Positions 1 to 11,889 of a DNA stretch of 64,000 nucleotides are shown piece after piece. Positions within the stretch are counted from its first letter, which is position 1. Each line of letters opens with the position of its first letter. This DNA is from Aegilops tauschii subsp. strangulata (Eukaryota > Streptophyta > Magnoliopsida > Poales > Poaceae), in assembly GCF_002575655.3 (NCBI RefSeq), contig NC_053036.3, forward strand, positions 162,354,627 to 162,418,626, in the 5' to 3' direction. The position numbers and the translations under genes were made by a program. A model generated the notes under the pieces. The model made no database searches and had not been told where the DNA came from. It worked only from the letters and a program-made list of their open reading frames with translations.

Positions 1-498
1 GTTGCTTCGCCTCGTAGAGAGCGGCCGTGTGCTACTACCTCCGTCTTTGTCTATAGCCCCCTTTATATTATGTGCCATACTTTGCCCTCAAATTTAACCA
101 ACAAAATGTTAATGCATGTTTTAAAAATTATATAATTGGAAACTATGTTCAAATACGAATCCAACTATATAGTCTTTGGCGACATGCATTCATATTTTAT
201 TAGTTAAATCCTACTTATAAACCAGGACGGGGGTATAGTTGGTAATAAAATCGCAAATGTTTTTTTATTAACCGTATGTCTACGTGGCCATTCGTCCTCC
301 TCTCGCACGTCTTGTCACCCCGCTGCCGCAGACGGCTTACAGTGCAAGCTTGCGCAGCGCGCGGGGGTGTTCTTTTGGCCAAACGATGGTGCCAATGAAT
401 TGTCTGTGAGCTCGTTCCCGCGCAACCTCGCAGGTTCCCGCTCAAGCTTCCCGCCCGACTCGGTGAAATCCCCCAAAATCCCAATGCTTACCGGCCTG
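1..498. other. AT-rich left flank, no gene seen
   Basis: I see no supported gene or repeat boundary here. The first 250 bases are AT-rich. From about 290 the sequence becomes GC-rich and leads into the promoter-like segment that follows. Long reading frames on both strands around 300-700 come from the GC-rich composition and have no recognisable protein features. Confidence 0.5.
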
Positions 499-1075
499 CT
501 ATATAAACCCTCACGGCCGGCGAGTCCCGCGTCGCATTTTCCCCTTCCTCCTTGTAGCTTATCTCGTTTGCTTCTCCCACAATCGCCAATGGCACCGGTC
601 CATCGTCGTTGCTCAGCCACTCCGTCGTCATCAGAGGATAGCTCCAGCTGGGAGGCTACACCACGGCGGTGGCGCAGTCCCTGATGTAGTGTTGTGCATG
701 TGGCGTCCCTGTTGGGTGTGCACGGAACACCCACCACACGCTCCGCCGCCGGTGCCCCTCGGCAGCTGTTGCCGGCCGCCGTTGCCGCCACACAACCATC
801 GAAAGCCAGGGCCATCGCCCGCTCCGCCGCTGCGGCCCGAAGGCGGGAGGTGGCTGTCGTGGCCGCCGCCCCACTGCCTGCCACCGTGCCCATCACCCGC
901 TCCGCCACCATGGCCAGAAGGCGGGAGGTGGTGGTCGCGGCCGCCACCCCATCGTCGGCCGCCATGGCCGCCAGCCCACCGTCGACTGCCGAGGTCATCA
1001 CCCGCTCCGCCACCGCTGCGCAAAGGCGGGAGGTGGAGGTGGATGCCCGCACGTGCATCAGCGACCTTGCGCAAT
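499..1075 (+). other. GC-rich promoter-like segment with a short ORF and GC-rich repeats
   Basis: A TATA-like motif (TATATAAA, 500-507) lies 80 bases upstream of an ATG at 589 in a fair plant start context. The frame from 589 closes after 31 codons at 684 with no recognisable domain. From about 810 to 1045 a GC-rich unit of roughly 42 bases (CCCGCTCCGCC to GGCGGGAGGTGG) occurs three times, at about 812, 891 and 1004, with 79- and 113-base spacing. It may be the 5' end of a plus-strand transcription unit of a transposon. The alternating Ala/Arg/Val reading frame across the repeat is probably compositional. Confidence 0.35.
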
Positions 1076-1078
1076 ATA

Positions 1079-3482
1079 AGGTGGTATCTTTAATGGAGAT
1101 CGGAGGGGAAACCCTCTTTTGCTCAACAATATAAGCTTCGTCTTCTAAACTGGGAAGAAATGGAACAGGGGTCCTATTTGCTGCAATTGGGGCTCTCTCT
1201 GGTTCGAAAAGGGATTTGGCAACTGGATTTGGTGTACTCTTTGTTGGAATAGGGGTTTTGCGTCGTAGAGCTGGTGCTATGTCAACCGGCATCATCATAC
1301 TGTTTGCTACAGTTGGGGTTTGCTGAGTTGGGGCATCAGAGATGACCAGTGTAGTAGGGCTAGAGTCTGCTAGAGTTGGGGCCGTGTTTTGTGGGTCCGG
1401 TGATATTGCAACTACACCTAATGGGCTATTTGATTTATCAGGTGTCACTACCTTTTCCAAATACTTTGCTCGTGCTCCTCCGCGATCAGCAATCGCCCTC
1501 TTCCTTTTGAACATCTGATACACAAGAACAACATTTGAATGGATAAATATGGTATGTTGACAGATGGAATATGTACTGAAAATGGATAGGCAGGGCGTAT
1601 TCACATACACGATGTGTAAACTAAGCTAATGGCAGTGCAACAAAGTAGAAGCAATGCAAAGCATCAGTTGCAAGATATGTGCGACCAATATAACCTTTTG
1701 GAAAGTTAGAGCAAGCACCTTGATGGGTGAATAAGATAGGGCATCTGCCTCTGACTCCTCCACGAGGGAGCTTCATTGACTTAGGTCTCCCTCTAGCTCA
1801 GAATCACTGTTAGGATCATATTCTGAGCATGAATCTGTAGGTGGAGAGCGTTTGCATTGCATTGCATCCAGACTTAATTTAAGTCCCTTAATGCCAAGTT
1901 TGACAGCCATGGCATTGTTCTGCTTTATTCTTTTCATGCGCGCAAGCTCATAATCATTATGATGTTGTTCAGAATCTGAGATTCATGAAAACATAAAAAG
2001 TTGTCAAATTATCTATGGAATGCATTGCGGATTCAACTCGAAGAGTGTCTCCCTATAAACCCCTGCATATGCGAAGTTCACCCCCCAACCGTGCTGACCA
2101 TACCACACACAGAAATACAAAACTCTTATGTCTCTATAACAGGAAGACACACATTTCAAAACCGAAGTAGGAACATTAGAATCATATCAAATTTGTATTT
2201 GAACAAATAAACTAAGGAATTATGAGTGGCATAATGTTTAGCTTCAAGGGTGGAGTGCTGGTAGTGCGATACAAAGCAAGTAGGCAGATTGTATTCCATG
2301 TAAAAGATCATAGTCTATGTAAAAGGTGGAAATGACACATTCTTTCTATACAATGCAATGTTCGTTCCCCACACATGATGGAAGAGATCACACAGAGAAA
2401 TACTATTCACTTATGTCTGCGGTTCCAATATTTTGAAACAGGGTGGTCCACCCTAAAAGAATATTGACAAAAAATATGACAAGACAAGCATAGATGTAGT
2501 GAATCAATCATTTACTTGTGAGCTTGCTAGACAAGTATGCAGAATTGTAACAGCAGTAAGAGACCGTCCAAAATCTGAATCAAGAAGTTGGTCCAGCATT
2601 TATTGTTTGCAACTAATTGACGTGAATAATTGGAAATCATATCAAATGAGTAAGAAAGACAAGTAAAATTGTCAACAATCCTAGCCTGCAGTAGTAATCT
2701 GGGTCAATGTCACTACGACCAACAATCCAAAATGACTAGTGTTTGTTCCTAGGGCCGGAATTTTGAAACCCTGTGAACTTTACAGGTGCTAAAGATTACT
2801 GAAATACATTTGAACCATTAAGTGTAGGTAGCACTCAACACACAACAAACCCTAATGACAGTCCTACCTAATGAGTAATGAATCAATTAGAAAATGAGTG
2901 ATGAGGAGTGGCTGCTGAGTGTTGAGGACGTATCTCAGGGTAAATCGGGTTGGCTTAGTGGCTGCTGCACGCCCGAGCCTTGAACGTACTGGGAAGGTAG
3001 GCACGGCGGCGCGCCCGGGCAGTGGTGACGCTGTTGGGAGAGCGGCTCCTGACCTCCTGTTAGTCCGGCGTCTCCTCCTAGAGTCATGCCGTCCAGGGAC
3101 GGCAAGTCACCGGCGAGGCAGGCGGCTGGGGGCGAGTAGAGATCAGAAGCGCAGCAGAACAGAGGGGAATCGGGGCCTGCGCCGACCCAAAATCCCAGGG
3201 TGGGCCACGACCCACCGTGAGCACCCTGTAGAGATACACACCCGAGCGGCAAACATGCATTTTTGAAACTAAATTAGGAACATTTAGCTGACCAATTAAA
3301 CGACTAACAATATCAGATTCGTATTTGAACAACTAAGCTTCTTTAGCTTGATGGCTGGAGCAGTGCTATTATGACACGAAGCATGTATATTGGTTGTATA
3401 GGGATCATCAAAGGGGGAAACCCTAAGCATTTTTTTGGGCAAAAGAGGGTTTCCCCTCCGATATCTATAAAAGATACCACCA
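1079..3482. repeat. Inverted pair of about 48-bp segments (1079-1126 and 3431-3482)
   Basis: The segment at 1079-1126 (GTGGTATCTTT, then GGAGGGGAAACCCTCTTTTGC) reappears as its reverse complement at about 3431-3482. The two differ by a few substitutions and a short insertion. They lie 2.3 kb apart and enclose the minus-strand gene fragment at 1128-1975. They could be two opposite insertions of one repeat or the arms of a small composite element. No target-site duplication was found to decide. Confidence 0.5.
1128..1975 (-). pseudogene. Broken transposon-type gene, two exons with LGI and RGGARAKYLEKVV motifs
   Basis: Two phase-compatible exons read on the minus strand. Exon A (1975-1719) follows a CTCAG acceptor and ends at a GTGCTT donor. 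It has an acidic start, then a motif of the type YELARMKRIKQNN..LGI, then a Ser/Asp-rich stretch. Exon B (1514 down to about 1128) opens MFKRKRAIADRGGARAKYL and continues with Thr/Pro/Gln-rich sequence. A TGA at 1773-1775 interrupts exon A in frame, and the frame resumes directly after it. Exon B runs into unrelated GC-rich sequence at about 1126. The YEL..RI..N...LGI pattern recalls proteins of plant Ptta/En-Spm-type transposons, but I cannot prove the family. The Pro/Gln phrases resemble the micro-exons at 16.8-17.2 kb, so the two may be parts of related genes. Confidence 0.4.
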
Positions 3483-3709
3483 TGGAACCAACATGACCAA
3501 TTAAACCCTAAGCATGATCAATTAAACCCTATTATGACTGTGCCATGGCAGATTTAAAGCTGCAAACCGGAGAAATGCTATTTAGCATCCATTGTTTGCT
3601 TCGAACTAAGAACTAAATTATAAGAGCTAAAAAGAAAATACAGTAACCAAGTTATGATCTATTTTCTGGTTGAGATCAAAAAGTTGAGGAGATATGAAGT
3701 ACCACCTCT
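1976..3709. other. No supported gene; GC-rich island at 2.9-3.25 kb
   Basis: This is non-coding sequence between the broken gene and the Tekay-like insertion site. A GC-rich patch at 2930-3250 could be a first exon or promoter of a minus-strand gene, but its frames show no recognisable domain and no convincing splice site. The rest is AT-rich. Removing the retrotransposon joins 3714 to 14638 through the CTTGC duplication. Confidence 0.4.
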
Positions 3710-3714
3710 CTTGC

Positions 3715-6448
3715 TGTAGCGACCAGACCTCAAATGGCCTGTGCTGCTGTGCACCAGTGTCATCCCTGGATCAGTAATGCTGACACGCACAGTACAAATG
3801 GAGGATTTATAACAGAGTAGCAATCACACACTTATTGCATCGAATATCTCCGAAGAGACTAAGTATAAAAACATGGCTTAAGGCCATCTAATAACGATAA
3901 CAGCGGAAGACTTGGAAGAATAGTGAGTCCATCAACTCCAGCGGCATCACTGAGTATAAGACCACGACCTAAGGCACCTTACTCGTCGTCTGAAAAGTCT
4001 GCAACATGAAACTTTGCAGCCCGAAACGGGTCAGCACATAGGATATGCTGGCAAAGCAACACATAGAGAACAATGAACAATGATAAGGCTATACTATATG
4101 CATATATGGCTGGTGGAAAGGCTCTATGGTTACAGTTTTGCGAAAAGCCAATTTTATCCTACTACAAAGGAATAAATTTTATTTAACTATCATGGTGGTT
4201 GAAACATTGAGAAGGTACCTCCAACTCAATCCCAATTAAGTAACATCATTAACCCAACAAAATTAATTATAAGTATCACGGCGATGAGATTCAAATGATA
4301 ATCCAGATACTAGATACTCAAGTTGTCCATAACCGGGGACACGGCTAATCATGATCAGTTTGTACACTCTGCAGAGGTTTGTGCACTTTTCCCCACAAGA
4401 CTCGATCGCCTCCGCTTGATTCTCGCACTACATGATGTTTGAGAAACGGATGACCGAGACACAGTCTTTCAGAAACAGTCACTCTCTACTCTGGATGGAC
4501 CGGTACACCTACTTTCCCCTACATCTGCTAGTCCACCTCTTCAAGAGATCCTGTAACCTACTCAGCTATGCTAGAGCCCATAATAGCTTGCGGCTGCACA
4601 CGGAAGTTTCTAGCATGAATAATCTTATGATCCCTTTGAGCCTGGGTGGCGGACCTTATACATACAGACAACACTGGGTTCTCCAGGTGTCTCAATCCAC
4701 CCAGATGTGAGTTTTAGTTGCCACCTTAAGTTGAACCATTATTAAACATCTCACATCTGTCATGAATTCACTCAACCCAATCCACGTCTACGCATAGCAT
4801 GGCATTGATAAAAGCAACGTAGAAGTAACTCCCAAAGGTTTGATAAAAGAACAGGTAATAGGTACTACCTCAACTACTTCCCAATACCCACAGTTTAATT
4901 ATACCTAATCATGCAAGTGTTTGAGGAAATAGATCTAATGCAATAAAACTGGGTATGAACGGGGTATGATCAAAGTGTTACTTGCCTTGCTGATGATCCG
5001 CAAAACCTAGCGAGTCGAAGTAACAAGCGGCACACTCCGGGTACTCTATCGCAAACAAACAAGCATACAATCAGTACTCAACTAATGCACAGGTAAAACT
5101 CGAATGAAAGATCCAACCAGAAAGTTCAACTTAAGAACTCTGGTTTGCAAAAAGAATCAACTCGAAAGAAGCAACGAAAGTCAAACGGCGAAAGAAAGAA
5201 ACTTCGTTTGCTAATCTAGATCTAGGTCAAATTTTACTGTAGCAAAAACTTGTTTGAGTAGGTTAAATGGAAAGAGAATTTCGAGACGAAACTCTAGGCG
5301 CTTGAATCGCCTGATTCCGATAAACGAGCGAGAAGTTAAACAGATTCGAGAATTCGATCAGAAATCGAATCTGAGAAAATAACGAGAAAAATCCGACGAA
5401 AAAGAAAAACGGACGAACGGTTAAATAACGGACGTTCGTTAACAGAGAAAAACCGACGAACGCGTTCGTTAAAACGAATGGTTCGGTGAACGCTCGTGAA
5501 ATAAGAAAACCGAAAAAAAACCGATCTAGGGTTTTTTTTAAACAAAAGTTTTTCTTTCTTCAGAAAACCGGTCAACGCAAAAACGGGCAGTACCTCGTCG
5601 GGCTTCTCCGGCGAGGGCTCCGGCGGGGCTCCGGGCTCGGCGCGAGGGGCGGCGGGGGTGCGGGGCTCGGGGGCGGCGGCTCCGGCGGCGAGGGGCGGGG
5701 CTCCGGCGGGCGGGCGGCGAGGCAAAGGCGGGCGGCGGCGGCAGCGGGATGCGGCGGCGGCGGCGGGCGATGCGGGCGGCGGGTCGGGTGAGGAGAAAAC
5801 GGAGGGGGGGTATATATGGAGGGGGGGCTACTCCGGCTTGGGGAAGGGGCATCCGAGGCGGCGGCGGCTCCCGTGCTCCCGGCGGACTCCGGCGGCGTCG
5901 TGGGGAGGAAGGAGAGCGTGGGCGGGGTGGGCCGTCGGCTGGGCTCGGCCCAGTCGGCGCGGCGCGTTTTTTTTAATATGTTCCGCGGAAAATATTACGT
6001 AGAAAAATAAATAAAAATCAGAAAAATACGGAATAAATTTTCCCTGTCTTGTTAGAAAATCTAGAATAGCGTGAACATTTTTAAAATAAAAAATAAATAT
6101 TTTGAAAACATGCATATTTTTAAATGCAATAAAAATTGCAAATAAAATCCAATAAATTTCAAATAATGTTTTTAACATTTTTCCTCCAGTATTTCAATGT
6201 TTATGGAGAAGTCATATTTTCTCCTCTCGCTTATTTTAAAATCAAAATATTTTTCGGAGAGAAAAATAATTAAAATCCCAATCCTCGTTTGAAAAATCAA
6301 ATAAGAAAATTCGAGAAAATCCCCAACTCTCTCCGAGGGTCCTTGAGTTGCTTAGGATTTATCGAGGATTTGTCAAAATGCAATAAAACATGATGTGCAA
6401 ATGATGATCTATGTATAACATTCCAAATTGAAAATTTGGGATGTTACA
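3715..6448 (-). repeat. 3' LTR of the Tekay-like element
   Basis: This 2734-bp LTR nearly matches 11890-14632. In element orientation it begins TGTAACATCCC and ends GCTACA. It contains a very GC-rich block (about 5590-5960) next to an A/T-rich block (about 5980-6300). The long frames over the GC-rich block appear in both LTR copies, on both strands, and have no conserved domain, so I treat them as compositional. Confidence 0.95.
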
Positions 6449-6449
6449 A

Positions 6450-6463
6450 ACCTACCCCCCTTA
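6450..6463 (-). other. Polypurine tract of the Tekay-like element
   Basis: On the minus strand a run of the form TAAGGGGGGTAGG sits next to the inner edge of the 3' LTR (6448). This is the expected position for the plus-strand primer of reverse transcription. The pol stop codon (TAA, 6461-6463) overlaps the tract. Confidence 0.8.
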
Positions 6464-9400
6464 AGATGAATCTCGCCCTCGGGATTCGGGTTGGCTAGAA
6501 AACAGATGGGAGTGGTTTTTCCGTAGATCTTCCTCTCGCTCCCAGGTGGCCTCATCTTCTGTGTGGTGACTCCACTGAACTTTGCAAAACATGACAACCT
6601 TGCTGCGGGTAACTCGGCTGGCATACTCGAGAATCTTAACTGGCTTCTCCTCATAGGTCAAATCACTTTCCAACTGAATCGCTTCCAGTGGCATAGTATC
6701 TCTCAGCGGTATCTCAGCCATCTCTGCGTGGCACTTCTTCAACTGCGAAACGTGAAATACATCATGTACTCCAGACAATCCTTCGGGCAATTCCAGCTTG
6801 TAGGCAACTTCTCCCATACGTTCCAACACTCTGTATGGTCTGATAAAACGGGGCGCTAACTTTCCCTTAACTCCAAAGCGCTTCACTCCTCGTAGCGGTG
6901 ATACTCGAAGATACACTCTGTCTCCGATTTCGTGAACTGTCTCCTTGCGTTTAGAATCAGCATAACTCTTCTGCCTGGACTGGGCTACCTTGAGCCTATC
7001 GTGAATCAACTTCACTTTCTGTTCAGACTCCTTAATCAAATCTGGTCCAAACAACTGACGATCTCCAACTTCGTCCCATAACAACGGTGTTCTACACCTC
7101 CTTCCGTACAAAGCTTCGAAAGGGGCCATCTTCAAACTGGTTTGATAACTGTTGTTATAAGAAAACTCCGCATATGGCAAATTGTCATCCCAACTTGATC
7201 CATAATCTAGCGCACATGCTCTCAACATGTCCTCCAAAATCTGGTTGACTCTCTCGGTCTGTCCATCTGTCTGCGGGTGAAATGCTGTACTAAATTCCAG
7301 CCTGGTTCCCAATGTTTCATGTAACTGCTTCCAAAACTTTGAGGTAAATTGGGTTCCTCTGTCTGATACAATGGTCCTCGGAACTCCATGCAAACATACT
7401 ATCCTGGTCATGTATATCTTTGCCAACTTAGCGCTGGTGTAAGTGGTCTTCACTGGAATGAAATGAGCCACTTTCGTCAAACGATCGACTACAACCCATA
7501 TCGAGTCATAGCCTGAACGGGTCCTGGGCAATCCTGTGATAAAATCCATGCCTATTTTATCCCACTTCCATTCGGGTATCGGCAATGGCTGTAGCAATCC
7601 TGCTGGCTTCTGATGCTCTGCCTTCACTCTCTGACATACATCACAAACTGCTACAAACTCCGCAATATCCTTCTTCATTCCGGTCCACCAGAAAGTATTC
7701 TTCAAATCCAAATACATCTTGGTATTCCCTGGGTGAATCAAGTACGGTGAATCATGAGCTTCTTGCAAAATCAACTTCCTGATCTCCGGAGCATTTGGCA
7801 CATATACGCGGTCCTCGAACCATAAGGTATCGTGCTCATCCTCACGAAATCCCTTGGCTTTTCCTTTGCTCATTTTCTCCTTTATCTCTTCAATCTCCTT
7901 GTCTGTCTTCTGAGCTTCTCTGATCCTTTCCATCAAGGTAGACCGAATCTCCAATGTCGCTAAATAGCCTCTTGGGACTATCTCCAAACATAGCTCAGGT
8001 ATGTCCTTGGCTAACTCTTGAGGTATCTCTCCTGTCATGAGGGTGTTGACATGACTCTTGCGGCTCAACGCGTCTGCTACTACGTTAGACTTTCCGGGGT
8101 GATAATGCAATCTCATATCATAGTCTTTGATGAGCTCCAACCATCTCCTCTGTCTGAGGTGTAACTCCTTCTGCGTGAAAATGTACTTCAAACTCTTGTG
8201 ATCCGTGTACACCTCACAATGGTTTCCGATGAGAAAATGTCTCCATGTCTTCAATGCATGCACCACGGCTGCTAATTCCAAATCATGCGTAGCATAATTC
8301 TTCTCATGGGGTTTAAGTTGTCGTGAAGCATACGAAACAACTCTTCCTTCCTGCATAAGCACTGCTCCAAGTCCTCGACGAGAGGCGTCGCAATAAACTT
8401 CATAGTCCTTGCGTTGATCTGGCAGAATCAACACTGGTGAGGTAACCAATCGTTTCTTCAACTCCTGGAAACTAGCTTCGCATTCCTCAGTCCAATTGAA
8501 TTTGGTGTCCTTCTTCAATAGCTCAGTCATGGGCTTAGCAATCTTTGAGAAATTCTCGATAAATCTCCAGTAGTATCCTGCAAGTCCAAGAAAACTCCGG
8601 ATTTCTCCAACTGTAGTGGGTGATTCCCAACTTGTCACTGTGTCAACCTTGGCCGGGTCTACTGCTATTCCTTCTCCAGAAATAACATGTCCAAGGAATC
8701 CAACTTCCTTCAACCAAAACTCACATTTGCTTAATTTGGCATATAACTGATGTTCTCTGAGCTTCTCAAGTACCAATCGTAAATGCTCCTCATGCTCTTC
8801 TTCATCGTTGGAAAAGATTAAAATATCATCAATGAACACCACGACGAACTTATCCAAAAACTCCATAAACACTTTGTTCATCAGGTTCATGAAATAGGCT
8901 GGTGCGTTAGTCAGTCCAAATGACATAACGGTATACTCATACAATCCATATCTGGTGGTAAATGTTGTCTTGGGTATATCCTGCTCTCGAATCTTTAACT
9001 GATGGTATCCTGATCGTAGATCGATCTTGGAAAATACTTTAGCTCCTTGCAGGCGGTCAAACAAATCATTGATCATCGGCAGGGGGTACTTGTTTTTGAT
9101 GGTCACTTCATTCAATCCTCGGTAATCAACAACCATCCTTAGTGATCCATCTTTCTTCTCTACTAGAAGTACTGGTGATCCCCAAGGTGACGAACTTGGG
9201 CGAATATAGCCTTTATCCAGTAACTCCTTGATCTGCTTCTTAATTTCTTCCAAATCCTTTGCGGGCATCCTGTACGGTCTCTTAGATATTGGCCCTGTGC
9301 CTGGCAAAAGTTCAATCAAAAACTCAATGTCTCTATCTGGTGGCATGCCTGGCAACTCTTCTGGAAATACATCCGGATAATCCTTCACCACTGGTACTTC

Positions 9401-10378
9401 CTCCTGTACAACTCCTGATAAGGAATTCACTTGAGTCCTCTTCGGCATATGCCGGGATACATACTTGATCCTCTTTCCTTCCGGGGTGGTAAGCAAAATA
9501 GTCTTGCTGGCACAATCGATGTTTCCTCCATACAATGATAGCCAATCCATTCCCAAAATCACATCCAAACCTTGCGATTCCAAAACAATGAGGTCTGAGG
9601 GGAAAACATGCCTTCCAATGGCCAACGGTATCTTAAAACATCCTTGGGTGGCCATATACTCTGCTCCTGGCGAGGTTACTAACATGGGGCTTTTGAGAAC
9701 TTGGGTGGACATCTTAAACTTGTTTACGAATCCCCTTGATATGTATGAATGCGATGCACCAGTATCGAAAAGAACAGTTGCAGTAAATGACTTAACCAAA
9801 AACTTACCTATTACTACATCAGGCTGAGCTTCAACCTCCTCCACGCTCACGTGGTTCACATGTCCTTTGTTGAACGGGTTCGGCTTCTTCCCAGAGCTTC
9901 CATTGCCGTTTCCATTTTGGGCTTCGGGACAATCAGTTGCATAATGTCCCGTCTTCTGGCACTTGAAACAAGTAATGTGACTTAGATCTCTCTTGGTTGG
10001 GGTAGATGGGTTGGTGCGGTTCTGTCCGTTTCCTCCTCCATTCCCATTACCATTCTTGTAGCCATTATGGTTGTGCGAACTACCTCCTCCATGGGTATGC
10101 TGGAACTGTCCTCCCGGCTTCGGGGTAAATCGTGGCTTCTGCTGGGCTCCAGAATTATACTTCCCTTGTCCATACTTCCTCTTGCGGTTTTCAATCTGCT
10201 GTTGCTTCCCTTCTATCATGAGAGCTCTATCTACCAGCTCTTGGTAGTTCTTGAAAGTTGCTACCATCAACTGCATACTCAGCTCATCATTCAATCCTTC
10301 CAGAAATTTCTCCTGCTTGGCTGCATCTGTAGCAACGTCATCTGGTGCATAACATGCTAACTCTGAAATCTTCCACAT
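6461..10378 (-). CDS. Tekay-like pol polyprotein (C-terminal gag, PR, RT, RNase H, IN, chromodomain)
   Basis: An uninterrupted frame of 1305 codons. Seen in order: a CCHC zinc knuckle ([14 protein letters not shown], near residue 140), aspartic protease motif DTGAS (near 205), reverse transcriptase with FIDDIL at the catalytic loop (near 516), RNase H with CDAS, an HDLEL glutamate and TDHKSL, an integrase with an HHCC region and catalytic residues in MDF, SDRGTQF and QTERVN, and a chromodomain near the C-terminus (KVQW and ATWE). All catalytic residues I can check are present. The first residues come from a frame that overlaps the end of the upstream gag fragment, so the true start lies upstream across a frame break near 10370. 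The product would copy and integrate the element. The chromodomain usually directs integration to particular chromatin (family knowledge). Confidence 0.93.
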   Translation of the reverse strand: MWKISELACYAPDDVATDAAKQEKFLEGLNDELSMQLMVATFKNYQELVDRALMIEGKQQQIENRKRKYGQGKYNSGAQQKPRFTPKPGGQFQHTHGGGSSHNHNGYKNGNGNGGGNGQNRTNPSTPTKRDLSHITCFKCQKTGHYATDCPEAQNGNGNGSSGKKPNPFNKGHVNHVSVEEVEAQPDVVIGKFLVKSFTATVLFDTGASHSYISRGFVNKFKMSTQVLKSPMLVTSPGAEYMATQGCFKIPLAIGRHVFPSDLIVLESQGLDVILGMDWLSLYGGNIDCASKTILLTTPEGKRIKYVSRHMPKRTQVNSLSGVVQEEVPVVKDYPDVFPEELPGMPPDRDIEFLIELLPGTGPISKRPYRMPAKDLEEIKKQIKELLDKGYIRPSSSPWGSPVLLVEKKDGSLRMVVDYRGLNEVTIKNKYPLPMINDLFDRLQGAKVFSKIDLRSGYHQLKIREQDIPKTTFTTRYGLYEYTVMSFGLTNAPAYFMNLMNKVFMEFLDKFVVVFIDDILIFSNDEEEHEEHLRLVLEKLREHQLYAKLSKCEFWLKEVGFLGHVISGEGIAVDPAKVDTVTSWESPTTVGEIRSFLGLAGYYWRFIENFSKIAKPMTELLKKDTKFNWTEECEASFQELKKRLVTSPVLILPDQRKDYEVYCDASRRGLGAVLMQEGRVVSYASRQLKPHEKNYATHDLELAAVVHALKTWRHFLIGNHCEVYTDHKSLKYIFTQKELHLRQRRWLELIKDYDMRLHYHPGKSNVVADALSRKSHVNTLMTGEIPQELAKDIPELCLEIVPRGYLATLEIRSTLMERIREAQKTDKEIEEIKEKMSKGKAKGFREDEHDTLWFEDRVYVPNAPEIRKLILQEAHDSPYLIHPGNTKMYLDLKNTFWWTGMKKDIAEFVAVCDVCQRVKAEHQKPAGLLQPLPIPEWKWDKIGMDFITGLPRTRSGYDSIWVVVDRLTKVAHFIPVKTTYTSAKLAKIYMTRIVCLHGVPRTIVSDRGTQFTSKFWKQLHETLGTRLEFSTAFHPQTDGQTERVNQILEDMLRACALDYGSSWDDNLPYAEFSYNNSYQTSLKMAPFEALYGRRCRTPLLWDEVGDRQLFGPDLIKESEQKVKLIHDRLKVAQSRQKSYADSKRKETVHEIGDRVYLRVSPLRGVKRFGVKGKLAPRFIRPYRVLERMGEVAYKLELPEGLSGVHDVFHVSQLKKCHAEMAEIPLRDTMPLEAIQLESDLTYEEKPVKILEYASRVTRSKVVMFCKVQWSHHTEDEATWEREEDLRKNHSHLFSSQPESRGRDSS

Positions 10379-10795
10379 ACTGGCCTACGGTGCGTCCTCC
10401 TTGGCGTAGGTTGCGAAACTCACGCTTCTTCATAGCCATAGCTCCTGCTGAAACATGAGCTGTACGGAAAGCTTGCTGAAACTGGTCCCATGTGACAGTG
10501 TCAATAGGGTGCGTGGCTGTGTAATTCTCCCACCATGATGCTGCTGGTCCATCAAGCTGATGTGCGGCAAAACGTACTCTTTCCGCATCTGTGCATCCTG
10601 CAGTGGTTAACTCCCTTCCAACTTTGCGGAGCAATCATCTGCAACAATCGGCTCGGTGCTACTGGAAAACACCGGCGGGTTTAGCCTTAAGAAACGGGCT
10701 AAGTGGTCAACAGGTGGTGGTGGCGGTGGGTTGTTGTTGTTGTTGCCTTGGTTCTGAACTAACACTTGCATCAAGGCATTCTGTTGCTGAATCAA
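10338..10795 (-). pseudogene. Frame-broken gag N-terminal region
   Basis: This region encodes the capsid part of gag. A first frame (10795-10607) starts with Gln/Asn/Pro-rich sequence and ends after the conserved EPIVADD region. The next frame (10634-10338) carries the typical SWWENY and WDQFQQAF motifs and runs to VGQYVEDF. The third, the long pol frame, begins at 10378. The two shifts, near 10630 and 10370, each look like a single-base indel, because homologous motifs continue directly across them. Gag would therefore not be made in full from this copy, even though pol is open. Confidence 0.8.
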
Positions 10796-11045
10796 CTGGG
10801 TGATCTCGGGCGGGAAAACAAATCCGGTGTCGTGTCTCGGAGGTATCTGATAGGTTTAGAAAAGATGAGAATTAAGAATAGAATGAGGTCTAGAGAGAAA
10901 ACACTACCCATATGCTCATGAGACAAATTCAATCAATATCACTCAATCAATCCAAACAAGGCAAAACAATCGATCTAACTAGCGTTACAAAGTGCTTGAG
11001 CTATACTACTGAATGGGGGAAAACTACTACTGATATGGTAGTCTA
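10796..11045 (-). other. Spacer between the extra ORF and gag
   Basis: About 250 bases separate the stop of the extra ORF from the first gag methionine. The segment includes the N-terminal Gln/Pro-rich gag leader region and has no other feature I can support. Confidence 0.4.
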
Positions 11046-11777
11046 CTAAAAATTCTGATCCGTTGAAGACTCCATGATGTCTGCTCCAGCTTCATCAATC
11101 CATTCGCCTTCACTTGGTTCCGAGTCGGTGTCGTCGATGATGATGTAGTTATCCGAACAAGTGCATTCGTCGACTTCTGCTTTTGACACTGGATTTCCCA
11201 CGAATGTTCCAATCTTATTCTCCAGGTCGTCAATCTTCCCGACTAGTGCGTTGATTTCCTCCAGATAATCTTCGCGTGTAGTCTTGAGTTCTTCTTGGAG
11301 TTCCTTGATCTTCGTGAATGCCTTCTTCAGTTCTTCCTTGTCCGTGCATATCTGGTTCTCCTGGCGTCGAATATGTTGGTTCTGCTCCTGGATGAAAGCT
11401 GCAATTGATCCATCCTTCTTGGTCTTGATCATCTCCCATTGCGCGTCTCGACGTCCACAAATCTGGTAAATTGTATCCTTAAGCTCCTGGTGATAGACTT
11501 CTCCAATGCGTCCCATGGCGATATGTGCGGCCATGCTCTTCCCTAAGCTCCAAGTTGGTGCTTCGAAAACCAATCTTATGGGTTCCCTAATTGGCGCAAA
11601 CGTCCTTCCTAGAATGATAACTTGAATCTTCCAGCTCTCCTCTTCAGGTAATGTAGCGTTGGAGGTTCCGGTGATGCTTGGTATTCCTATGTTCAAGTAC
11701 TTGGTGACTTCCTTCAAATGTCGTCCAAATGGCGTGTCTTCATCTGGTTGCATGAACTTGCTCCTTGCATTCGCCAT
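11046..11777 (-). CDS. Extra ORF between 5' LTR and gag, coiled-coil protein
   Basis: An intact 243-codon frame starts about 110 bases inside the element and precedes gag. The first 110 residues form a globular-looking part containing SWKIQVIILGRTF and EAPTWSLGKSMAAHIAMGRI. A Lys/Glu-rich, heptad-like region from about residue 115 to 190 is probably a coiled coil, and the C-terminus is strongly acidic. It has no similarity to gag or pol motifs. I recall similar ORFs upstream of gag in other grass gypsy elements but know no assigned function. Its AUG is the first long ORF of the genomic RNA, so gag would need reinitiation, splicing or another mechanism (inference). It is unbroken while gag is broken. 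Confidence 0.75.
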   Translation of the reverse strand: MANARSKFMQPDEDTPFGRHLKEVTKYLNIGIPSITGTSNATLPEEESWKIQVIILGRTFAPIREPIRLVFEAPTWSLGKSMAAHIAMGRIGEVYHQELKDTIYQICGRRDAQWEMIKTKKDGSIAAFIQEQNQHIRRQENQICTDKEELKKAFTKIKELQEELKTTREDYLEEINALVGKIDDLENKIGTFVGNPVSKAEVDECTCSDNYIIIDDTDSEPSEGEWIDEAGADIMESSTDQNF

Positions 11778-11872
11778 TCCTAAAAGAGTAGAAAGTGGAG
11801 AGGGGTCAGAAATGAGAAGAGAGAAGTTTTTCTAGGGCTTAAGCTTAGTGGTCGTGTCCTATAGTCAGGGTG

Positions 11873-11886
11873 TGCTCTGATACCAA
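11873..11886 (-). other. Primer binding site, initiator tRNA-Met type
   Basis: On the minus strand the sequence TTGGTATCAGAGCA lies three bases inside the 5' LTR. TGGTATCAGAGC is complementary to the 3' end of plant initiator tRNA-Met, the usual primer for this clade. Confidence 0.9.
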
Positions 11887-11889
11887 CTT

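Noticed and set aside
5336..6002. Long overlapping frames on both strands over the GC-rich LTR block (also at 13710-14193)
   Set aside because: They occur in both LTRs on several frames, are Pro/Arg/Gly/Ala-rich, and lack conserved domains; explained by GC-rich composition.
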